Source: Bacillota bacterium
GTDB lineage: Bacteria > Bacillota_E > Sulfobacillia > Sulfobacillales > Sulfobacillaceae
NCBI GenBank assembly: GCA_021802225.1
Contig: JAKAAS010000017.1
Coordinates: 1-11,958 of the forward strand
DNA length: 11,958 nucleotides
Reading direction: 5' to 3'
Positions 5,874 through 11,958 of this stretch are shown here, one piece after another. The first letter of the stretch is position 1. Each line of letters begins with the position of its first letter. Position numbers and translations under genes: made by a program. Under the pieces are notes generated by a model that was given only the letters and a program-made list of their open reading frames with translations, was not told the DNA's origin and ran no database searches.

Positions 5874-7763
5874 ATGGCCGACATCTACCATAGACCCATC
5901 ATCATCGGCACCGCCGGGCATATAGATCATGGCAAGACCACTTTGACCCAAAGACTGACGGGAGTGAACACCGACCGCCTCCCCGAAGAACGCACGCGGG
6001 GCATTTCCATAGACTTGGGTTTTGCAGATTTTACACTTCCGAGCGGCCAGCATGCCGCTCTTATCGATGTGCCGGGCCACGAGCGGTTTATACGCAATAT
6101 GGTAGCCGGGGTGCACGGCATGGATGCAGTTATGCTGGTGGTGGCGGCAGATGAGGGCATCATGCCCCAAACCCGCGAGCACTTGGATATTTTGACTCTG
6201 CTGGGGGTGGAAATGGGTTTGACGGTCATTACCAAGGCCGACACCGTGGAAAGCGAATGGCTCCCCATTGTTGAGGAGGCCGTCAGCGAGGCCCTAACGG
6301 GTTCATTTCTTCAGCAATCTCCTGTGCTGGTGGTGGACTCGGTTTCCGGACGGGGGATCCCTGAACTGCTGGAGGCGCTGGACACCCTGATTTTGCAGGT
6401 CCCTGTGCGCAGCGCCTCCGGTCTGGTCCAGCTCCCGGTAGACCGGGTATTTTCTGTACGCGGATTCGGGACGGTGGTTACGGGCACACTGGTCAGCGGC
6501 ACCATCCACCCAGAAGATGCCCTAGAGGTAGTGCCGGGCCCCTTTCCCGTGAGGGTTCGGGGGCTTGAGGTGCACAGCCGGAAAGTGGAGTATGCGGTGG
6601 CCGGACAGAGGGTGGCCGTCAACCTCGCCGGGATTGACAAGGACCATGTGCACCGGGGGAAAATGCTGGCCAGTCCTGGCACGGTGAAAGCGGTGGACAT
6701 TTTAGCGGTGGACGTGTCCCTTCTCGGCACCAGTCCCGAACTGGACCAGCGCAGCCGGGTGCATGTGCATCTGGGAACCGCCGAGGCTATCGGCCGCTTG
6801 TACTGGTACGACCGCGATAGTCTCGCCCCTGGGGAACGGGCATTCGCAGAACTGCGATTGGAGTCTTTGGTGCCGGCCAGCCGCCACGACCGCTTTCTCA
6901 TCCGGTCCTACAGCCCGGTGATAACGGTGGGAGGCGGCCGTGTCGTCGAAGTCGGAGTCCATCATAAACGCAAGGAACCAGAATTGATTAGCCGTCTGGA
7001 CCTGCTCGCGCATGGCTCCGTCGAGGATGTGGTTCAAGCGCAACTGCGTGCTTGCCCAGCTCCCTGCCTCATTGACACACTGGCTGAGCGGACGGGATAT
7101 CCTCTGGGAGAGGTGGAGCACCTCTGCGAAACCAACCCGGAGATTCTGTACGGGCCCGAACGGCAGGTGTTGCTGAGGGCCTTTCTCGTTCCGCTTGCGG
7201 ATTTGTTGCTCCAGTTTTTGAAGGAATATCACCAAGCCCACCCGCTCCGCCCCGGAATCGAACGCGAACGATTGCGGGAGAGACTCTGGCCACAGTGGAC
7301 CTTGAAGAGCACACTCTTTGTGGTGAACCGCGTTGACGGGGCCGTGCTGGACCGTGAATGGGTCCGCATGGAAGACTTTGTGCCCCGCGTCAGCGGCTCG
7401 TGGAGACAGGAGATTGACTCGCTATACCAGGCCATTCACACGTCAGGACTCAAGCCTGTGGGTGCAGAACAGCTCATGGCGCAGACTGGAATTGCCGCAG
7501 ACCGCTTTTTCGATATTCTCGAGCGCCTTGTGCAGCAGCAGAGAATCGTCCGGCTGGATGAGGGGCTCTATATTTCGGACACTGTTTTCGGTGAGGGGCG
7601 CGGCCGGGTGGTCCAGGCGCTGGCGGACCAAACGTCTCTCACCACCAGCGAATTGAAAGAGGTCCTGGGGGCCAACCGCCGATTCGCTGTCCTTTTTCTG
7701 GAACTGCTGGATGTTATGCATATTACCCGCCGGGTTGGTGAAAGCCGCACACTGGCAAGTTAG
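5874..7763 (+). CDS. selB: Selenocysteine-specific translation elongation factor SelB
   Basis: A GTPase that brings selenocysteyl-tRNA to UGA codons marked by a SECIS hairpin. The protein is 629 aa, close to known SelB lengths. The EF-Tu-like G domain has GHIDHGKT (15-22), TRGISIDLGF (41-50), DVPGHE (65-70) and TKAD (120-123), the last being the SelB-type form of NKxD. EF-Tu-like beta-barrels follow to about residue 350, with FSVRGFGTVVTGT. The rest is winged-helix domains, ending SELKEVLGANRRF and ITRRVGESRTL, the SECIS-binding end. The start ATG has AGGAGG 10 nt upstream and lies 14 bp after the murT stop. No selA, selD or tRNA-Sec is in the window. Other translational GTPases are excluded by the G-domain signatures and the C-terminal winged helices. 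Confidence 0.93.
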   Translation: MADIYHRPIIIGTAGHIDHGKTTLTQRLTGVNTDRLPEERTRGISIDLGFADFTLPSGQHAALIDVPGHERFIRNMVAGVHGMDAVMLVVAADEGIMPQTREHLDILTLLGVEMGLTVITKADTVESEWLPIVEEAVSEALTGSFLQQSPVLVVDSVSGRGIPELLEALDTLILQVPVRSASGLVQLPVDRVFSVRGFGTVVTGTLVSGTIHPEDALEVVPGPFPVRVRGLEVHSRKVEYAVAGQRVAVNLAGIDKDHVHRGKMLASPGTVKAVDILAVDVSLLGTSPELDQRSRVHVHLGTAEAIGRLYWYDRDSLAPGERAFAELRLESLVPASRHDRFLIRSYSPVITVGGGRVVEVGVHHKRKEPELISRLDLLAHGSVEDVVQAQLRACPAPCLIDTLAERTGYPLGEVEHLCETNPEILYGPERQVLLRAFLVPLADLLLQFLKEYHQAHPLRPGIERERLRERLWPQWTLKSTLFVVNRVDGAVLDREWVRMEDFVPRVSGSWRQEIDSLYQAIHTSGLKPVGAEQLMAQTGIAADRFFDILERLVQQQRIVRLDEGLYISDTVFGEGRGRVVQALADQTSLTTSELKEVLGANRRFAVLFLELLDVMHITRRVGESRTLAS

Positions 7764-7774
7764 GGTGACACTGA

Positions 7775-8476
7775 ATGAGAATTGATGTAGCGTGGTCGAA
7801 AGTCCCTAAAGGGGGATTTGGCGAGAGCGGGGATACCATCGAACTGGTGGAGCGGCCTCTCGGAGGCGTCTCGGTGATTTTGGCGGACGGCCAGGGCTCT
7901 GGGATAGCAGCCAAACGCATCAGCCGTCTGGTGGCCATGAAGGCCGTGAGTTTGATTGCAGACGGTTCCCGGGACGGAGCTGTCGCCCGGGCTGTTCAAG
8001 ACATGCTCTACACGGCTCGTGAAGGGCGCGTCACGGCGACCTTGGCGGTTTTGTCCTGTGACATGCACACCAAAACCATGGTGATTGCGCGCAACACCCC
8101 CGTGCCTGTCCTCGTTCGCCAGGACAATGTGGTCTTTCGCTTGGAGGGCGGGGCCGAGGTGATCGGGACATACCGGAAGACCCGGCCGGCCATCACGGAA
8201 CTGGCCCTCGTGGAGGGCACGGTCCTCTTGACATTTTCCGACGGGGTGACCAATGCCGGCAAGCGGTATGGGAAAACACTGCCGTGGGAGAAGATTCAAG
8301 ATGAAATGAATACGCTGGAGATCCATGACCTGCAAGCATGGGTCAATGAGCTGATGCTGCAAACGCTGCTCTTGGACAAGGACCGTCCCGGAGATGATGT
8401 CAGCATAGTCGCATTGGCGGTCAGGGGCGGTGAAGATAATGCCATTCGGACACTCTCCGCGAGCATTCCCTATTAA
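7775..8476 (+). CDS. Stand-alone SpoIIE/PP2C-type serine phosphatase
   Basis: A 233-aa single-domain phosphatase of the PPM/SpoIIE type, which removes phosphate from serine or threonine of protein partners, often anti-sigma antagonists. The metal-binding signatures are in order: ADGQGSG (37-43), TFSDGV (153-158) and PGDDVSIVAL (205-214). There is no sensor domain, signal peptide or membrane segment, so it probably acts in the cytoplasm on a partner coded elsewhere. It follows selB after 11 bp, with AGGGTGA as ribosome-binding site, and its end overlaps the next gene by 38 bp in another frame. This suggests one transcript from selB onward. Neither an anti-sigma factor nor a kinase is adjacent, so the substrate cannot be guessed. 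Confidence 0.85.
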   Translation: MRIDVAWSKVPKGGFGESGDTIELVERPLGGVSVILADGQGSGIAAKRISRLVAMKAVSLIADGSRDGAVARAVQDMLYTAREGRVTATLAVLSCDMHTKTMVIARNTPVPVLVRQDNVVFRLEGGAEVIGTYRKTRPAITELALVEGTVLLTFSDGVTNAGKRYGKTLPWEKIQDEMNTLEIHDLQAWVNELMLQTLLLDKDRPGDDVSIVALAVRGGEDNAIRTLSASIPY

Positions 8477-8987
8477 TGGGGTGGTGTTGGTCGGGGTGTG
8501 CGCAGCGGGCAAATCGACCGTATCAGAGGTTTTGGCGGATTACGGGATAGTGGCGCAGTCGGTGGCGCAGGAGCATTCAGCAGTGCCGACACTCTTTCGC
8601 CGGAAGGGAAACCATCCCGTAATTTTGCTGGCAGCGGATTTTGCTACGGTCCGGCGCCGGCGGCGCATTAGCTGGACGCGCCAACACTATATCCAGCAAT
8701 GGCTCAGCCTGCGGGCGGCGCGCGAGGCTGCCAGCCTGGTCGTGCGCACCGACCCGCTGAGCCCTGCGGGGGTGGCTGGCGTGATTGTGCAGTGGTTTGA
8801 CCAGCGTGCTGGACTCGACAAATTATGGGCGTACCCCGCCTGCTTTTGCACAGAGCAAGACCGGGCCGCGCTGCGCTACCGGATCTGTTGCGGTGGGACG
8901 GCTCCGCTGCAAATACCTGACATTGCGGACCTGCAACAGGCCCGCAGACAGTTTGCGGCATTTATACCGGCGCCTTGGCCTAAATAG
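8439..8987 (+). CDS. Small P-loop NTPase/kinase-like protein, function unknown
   Basis: A 182-aa protein with Walker A GVCAAGKST (19-27) near the N terminus, then AQEHSAVP (43-50), a hydrophobic strand VILLAA (61-66), an arginine-rich lid-like VRRRRRISW (71-79), and RTDPLSPAGV (103-112). The order P-loop, strand, basic lid and TD motif resembles small nucleoside or nucleotide kinases, but no specific family can be named. The last 50 residues are cysteine-bearing (C135, C137, C150, C151) and look like an extension. I chose ATG 8439 because GGTGA lies 5 nt upstream. GTG 8430 and GTG 8481 are in-frame alternatives. It overlaps the phosphatase end by 38 bp, which implies coupled translation. The substrate is not inferable. 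Confidence 0.75.
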   Translation: MPFGHSPRAFPINGVVLVGVCAAGKSTVSEVLADYGIVAQSVAQEHSAVPTLFRRKGNHPVILLAADFATVRRRRRISWTRQHYIQQWLSLRAAREAASLVVRTDPLSPAGVAGVIVQWFDQRAGLDKLWAYPACFCTEQDRAALRYRICCGGTAPLQIPDIADLQQARRQFAAFIPAPWPK

Positions 8988-8994
8988 CCGCGAA

Positions 8995-9024
8995 TTGACA
9001 CTGCCTGACGACGCGGACTATAAT
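8995..9024 (+). promoter_or_regulatory. Consensus sigma-A promoter of secDF
   Basis: TTGACA (8995-9000), an 18-bp spacer and TATAAT (9019-9024) are both perfect hexamers. The predicted transcript start is near 9031, 23 nt before the secD ATG. The promoter begins 8 bp after the preceding gene's stop, so secDF can be expressed independently and strongly. Confidence 0.85.
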
Positions 9025-9053
9025 GAAACGATTTTGAACCGGGGGGCTTTGCA

Positions 9054-10265
9054 ATGCGTCGAAAGAGCAGAATCAAGTTTTTTGCCCTGGTTGCGGTGAT
9101 CATCGCAGCCCTTTTTTACTTTTTGCAGATCAATCCCGTCGCCAGCCATTTGCGCTATGGACTGGACTTAAAAGGCGGAGTTACTGCGACTTATCAGGCA
9201 GAGCCCTCTCCGGGCCAGCCCGTCAATGTCCAGACAATGGCGCGTGCAATGGAAATTATGAACTTTCGGGTGAACTCTTTAGGGGTATCGGAGCCTGTCA
9301 TCGAACAGGTGGGATCCAATCGTATCACCATCGACTTGCCGGGTGTGAAGGACCCGGAGCAAGCATTGAAATTTTTGGGACAAACCGCTGTGCTCGAAAT
9401 TAAAAGTCCTACGGGCAAGGTTCTGGTGACCGGCGGAGACCTGTCCTCGGCTGCAGCGGCGGAAGCCAATGGCCAGTATGTGGTTAACCTCACATTCAAT
9501 CACAAGGGCACCGCGCTGTTTGCGGCGGCGACCAAGCAGTATCTGGGCAAGGAGTTGCCGATCTATCTCAATGGCAAACTGGTCGAAGCTCCGGTGGTGC
9601 AAAGCGTGATTCCCAATGGCCAGGCGCAGATGAGCGGAAACTTTCCCACCTTGAAGAAAGCGCAGCAAGTGGCCTTGCTTTTGCAGTCAGGCGCTCTGCC
9701 CGTGAACCTTAAGGTGCTTGACGTGCGCACGGTGAGTGCGACTCTGGGACATGCCTCGGTGCAAGCCAGCAAAGTGGCGGCAATGATTGCGATAGCCCTC
9801 ATCGGGATTGTCATGATTTTCTGGTACCGCTTGGCCGGCTTGGTGGCTGATATGGCTCTGCTGATTTACCTGCTGCTGGTGGTGGGGGGACTGTGGAGCA
9901 TCCACGCGGTGATTACCGTTCCTGGCATCGCCGGACTGATACTGTCTGTAGGTATGGCCGTGGATGCCAACGTCATTATTTTCTCCCGGATCCGTGAAGA
10001 GATGATCAATGGCAAGAAGCCCGGCGCTGCAGTTGCGGCAGGGTTCCGGCACGCCATCCGCGCAATTTTGGATTCGCATGTAACCACTTTTGTCTCCTCC
10101 CTCATTCTGTTTTTCCTAGGGACCGGAGAAGTCAAAGGATTTGCGTTGACGCTCATGATTGGCACGGCCGTCTCCCTGCTCACGGCGGTATCGGTGACAG
10201 GAGTGGTCATCCGGTGGGTGGCAGATGCCGGGTGGGCTAAAGTGCGCACCATATTTGTGGGGTAG
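9054..10265 (+). CDS. secD: Protein translocase subunit SecD
   Basis: A membrane subunit of the SecDF complex, which uses the proton gradient to help pull exported proteins through SecYEG. It is 403 aa, compact as in many Bacillota. The N-terminal membrane segment spans about residues 8-25, followed by the SecD signature LRYGLDLKGG (33-42). An extracytoplasmic P1-type region follows with MNFRVNSLGVSEP and DLPGVKDPEQA. Five membrane segments fill the part after about residue 234, including the conserved GMAVDANVIIFSRIREE. The ATG is preceded by a G-rich GGGGGG site, a weaker ribosome-binding site than its neighbours. SecF begins 13 bp after the stop, the usual secD-secF order. Confidence 0.95.
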   Translation: MRRKSRIKFFALVAVIIAALFYFLQINPVASHLRYGLDLKGGVTATYQAEPSPGQPVNVQTMARAMEIMNFRVNSLGVSEPVIEQVGSNRITIDLPGVKDPEQALKFLGQTAVLEIKSPTGKVLVTGGDLSSAAAAEANGQYVVNLTFNHKGTALFAAATKQYLGKELPIYLNGKLVEAPVVQSVIPNGQAQMSGNFPTLKKAQQVALLLQSGALPVNLKVLDVRTVSATLGHASVQASKVAAMIAIALIGIVMIFWYRLAGLVADMALLIYLLLVVGGLWSIHAVITVPGIAGLILSVGMAVDANVIIFSRIREEMINGKKPGAAVAAGFRHAIRAILDSHVTTFVSSLILFFLGTGEVKGFALTLMIGTAVSLLTAVSVTGVVIRWVADAGWAKVRTIFVG

Positions 10266-10278
10266 GGGGATTCTCAAG

Positions 10279-11175
10279 ATGCGGTACCATTTTGAATTTG
10301 TCCGGCCATGGAAAACATGGTTTGTGGTGTCGGGGATGCTGGTCATTCTGGCTCTCGGGGCATTTTTTATCCGGGGTCTCAATTACGGCATCGATTTTAC
10401 TGGCGGGACGCAGATGAACCTTCAATTTCACCAGGGTGTTACGGCCACGAAGATCAACACGGTGCTGGACCGCGACCGACTCAGCGGCAGCACGGTGGTT
10501 TTTCTCGGCAGCGGGCATGACAACGTGATGATTACGACCCCCACCATTTCCGAGCACGAGCGGGATGCGCTGCTGTCCCAACTCGGACGCGACGTGGGGG
10601 CGTTCAAGGAAATTTCCACGAGCCGGGTTTCGTCGATTATCGGACAGCAAACAGAGCAGAGGGCTCTGATTGCGGTAGTCCTCGCCGTTGTCGCCATCAT
10701 TTTGTACATCACTATCCGCTTTGAGTGGCGGTTTGCTCTCTCAGGGATTATCGCCATGCTGCACGATGTCATCATTACTATCGGATTGATTGCCCTGATT
10801 CACATTCAGATTACGGAGTATTTCATCATGGCCGTACTGACGATTTTTGGCTACTCGATTACAGACAAAATCATTGTGTTCGACCGTATTCGGGAGAATC
10901 TAGCGGTCCGGAAGAAGAACGACCCGTTGGACGACCTGGTGAATAAGAGTCTGAATCAGGTGTTGGTGCGCTCCATCAACACATCCACCACGGTGATTAT
11001 CGCCTTGCTGGCCCTCTTGATCTTCGCTGGCAGCAGCATTCGCGACTTTGCCTTGACGATGCTTTTCGGGGTGGTTTTTGGCACGTACTCTTCGATTTTT
11101 ATCGCCAGCCCTATTTGGCTTTTATGGACAAAAAAAGAGCAGGGCAAGAAGAAGACCAAACCGGCTTCCGCCTGA
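10279..11175 (+). CDS. secF: Protein translocase subunit SecF
   Basis: The partner of SecD in the proton-driven accessory complex of the Sec export channel. It is 298 aa. The N-terminal membrane segment is about 12-31, then the SecF signature NYGIDFTGGTQ (35-45), a short extracytoplasmic domain, and five C-terminal membrane segments with LTIFGYSITDKIIVFDRIREN and RSINTSTTVIIALLALL. The start ATG at 10279 has AGGGGGA 8 nt upstream and directly precedes the first membrane segment. An in-frame ATG at 10225 lies inside secD and is rejected. The C terminus is a lysine-rich cytoplasmic tail (KKEQGKKKTKP). Confidence 0.95.
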   Translation: MRYHFEFVRPWKTWFVVSGMLVILALGAFFIRGLNYGIDFTGGTQMNLQFHQGVTATKINTVLDRDRLSGSTVVFLGSGHDNVMITTPTISEHERDALLSQLGRDVGAFKEISTSRVSSIIGQQTEQRALIAVVLAVVAIILYITIRFEWRFALSGIIAMLHDVIITIGLIALIHIQITEYFIMAVLTIFGYSITDKIIVFDRIRENLAVRKKNDPLDDLVNKSLNQVLVRSINTSTTVIIALLALLIFAGSSIRDFALTMLFGVVFGTYSSIFIASPIWLLWTKKEQGKKKTKPASA

Positions 11176-11202
11176 TGGGGAGTGCGGCCGATCAATGTGT
11201 GA

Positions 11203-11230
11203 GAAGCGTCCGGTGCTATCCGGGCGTTTC
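11203..11230 (+). terminator. Stem-loop after secF, possible weak terminator
   Basis: GAAGCGTCCGG (11203-11213) pairs with CCGGGCGTTTC (11220-11230) in an 11-bp stem (two G-T wobbles) around a 6-nt TGCTAT loop, 27 bp after the secF stop. The T-run lies mostly inside the stem and the downstream tract is short, so termination may be inefficient. Confidence 0.45.
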
Positions 11231-11305
11231 CTGCTTTGCGGGAGTTTTCCTGAATTGGGCATGATAGGAGGATAGGAAAGCGGAACCCAACAGGGAGGCG
11301 GGATC

Positions 11306-11725
11306 ATGGGGTGGCTTCTGGTATCAGCCGCAGGGGCTTGGCTGTGGGACGGGCCGTGGCTTGTCATCACGGTTGCGCTGCAGACAGCGCTCCGGCTGGG
11401 ATACCCCTACTGGTGGGGGTGGGCGCTTGTCGGAGAATGGGCCGTCGCCGCCGCTGGCGACTGGGCCTTTCATCTGTGGATGCCGGAGCCGCCCGCGGTC
11501 CGCAGCCCGTCCCGCCTCCTCCGGGAATCCTGGGTGCTGCTATGGCTGGCCTTGCTGCTCAGCCCGATTTTGGGCATCGTGGCCTGGCAGGGCACCGTGG
11601 GGTTTGACGCAGCTAAGAGAATGCAGGGATTCGGGCAAGATGTCCGCCAGATTGTGGTCGTAAGGGCGGTTAAGTCCATTTCCGTGGTGCTGCTAGTCAT
11701 TATTATCGCGCGTCTCCGGCCTTAG
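11306..11725 (+). CDS. Small membrane protein, unknown function
   Basis: A 139-aa tryptophan-rich hydrophobic protein that I do not recognise. Likely membrane segments are about 3-29 and 33-58 (imperfect, with several Trp and internal charges), a clear one at about 76-97 (WVLLWLALLLSPILGIVAW), and a C-terminal one at about 122-136 (VKSISVVLLVIIIA). A loop around 98-120 carries charged residues. The ATG has a good AGGGAGG about 8 nt upstream, and the reading frame is open in a GC-rich context with no competing better frame. It lies 130 bp after secF and 56 bp before the transporter gene. It could be co-transcribed with either. Nothing ties it to protein export beyond position. Confidence 0.7.
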   Translation: MGWLLVSAAGAWLWDGPWLVITVALQTALRLGYPYWWGWALVGEWAVAAAGDWAFHLWMPEPPAVRSPSRLLRESWVLLWLALLLSPILGIVAWQGTVGFDAAKRMQGFGQDVRQIVVVRAVKSISVVLLVIIIARLRP

Positions 11726-11781
11726 TTTCAGCCATGTTACAATAATAGCGGGAGCGAGTAATCTGGAAACAGGTGAGACGC

Positions 11782-11958
11782 ATGATTGATGTCGACGGAG
11801 AACTGCGAACCAGTACCCGCAGTGCGGCATGGGGGGCCGTAGGAAATTTTATTCTGATGGCACTGAAAATCACTGTGGGTATTGTTGGAAACTCCCGGGC
11901 CCTGATTGCGGATGGGATTCATTCTGGAGCAGACCTGGGATCATCCATTGCCGTGATT
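11782..11958 (+). CDS. Cation diffusion facilitator family transporter, partial (N-terminal 59 aa)
   Basis: The start of an inner-membrane metal-ion/proton antiporter of the CDF family, which exports divalent cations such as zinc, iron or manganese. The frame is open to the right edge. The visible part has a first membrane segment (about 15-35) and the family signature SRALIADGIHSGADLGSS (38-55), with the HxxxD metal site at H47 and D51 in the second helix. The ATG is preceded by AGGTGA 5 nt away. The metal cannot be told from this part. Confidence 0.88.
   Translation, partial: MIDVDGELRTSTRSAAWGAVGNFILMALKITVGIVGNSRALIADGIHSGADLGSSIAVI

Noticed and set aside
10225..10278. Upstream ATG extension of secF
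   Set aside because: It lies inside the secD coding region; ATG 10279 has a ribosome-binding site and leads straight into the first membrane segment.
11738..11743. TACAAT as -10 box of a promoter for the CDF transporter
   Set aside because: No acceptable -35 box lies 16-18 bp upstream, so I did not annotate it.

Overview
This window looks like the chromosome of a Gram-positive, Bacillota-type bacterium. Ribosome-binding sites are strong AGGAGG-like sequences. Two promoters match the sigma-A consensus closely, and there is a MurT-type peptidoglycan-modifying enzyme together with a Bacillota-style SecD/SecF pair. The genes as a group are reminiscent of Sulfobacillus-like or other deep-branching Bacillota. 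That placement is an impression, because no search could be run.

Layout. Positions 1-1061 (minus strand) hold the N-terminal 353 codons of a P4/D5-type primase-helicase, the replication protein of a phage, phage satellite or plasmid. It runs off the left edge. Upstream of it (about 1062-1668) lies a mostly non-coding, AT-richer stretch with a possible 36-aa ORF and several pairs of short direct repeats. This stretch ends exactly at the 3' CCA of a tRNA-Pro(CGG) gene (1669-1745, minus). The arrangement suggests that an integrated mobile element ends at the 3' end of the tRNA gene, the classic attachment site for tyrosine integrases.

From 1886 rightward all genes are on the plus strand and tightly packed. 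First comes a dTDP-sugar block: long-form glucose-1-phosphate thymidylyltransferase (rfbA/rmlA type), an RmlC-like 3,5-epimerase, and dTDP-glucose 4,6-dehydratase (rfbB). Together they turn glucose-1-phosphate into a dTDP-4-keto-6-deoxyhexose. The final reductase (rfbD) is absent. The dehydratase overlaps by 4 bp a MurT-like Mur ligase whose reading frame is broken at a run of eight G (5229-5236). No gatD partner follows. Then come selB (selenocysteine elongation factor), a stand-alone SpoIIE/PP2C-type phosphatase, and a small P-loop kinase-like protein of unknown function.

A TTGACA-N18-TATAAT promoter (8995-9024) starts a second unit, secD-secF, the auxiliary subunits of the Sec protein-export channel. 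A stem-loop follows secF. After it come an unrecognised small membrane protein and the first 59 codons of a cation-diffusion-facilitator transporter, which runs off the right edge.

The points most worth a second look are the tRNA/mobile-element boundary with its repeats, the G8 frameshift in murT and its missing partner, and the small P-loop protein between the phosphatase and secD.
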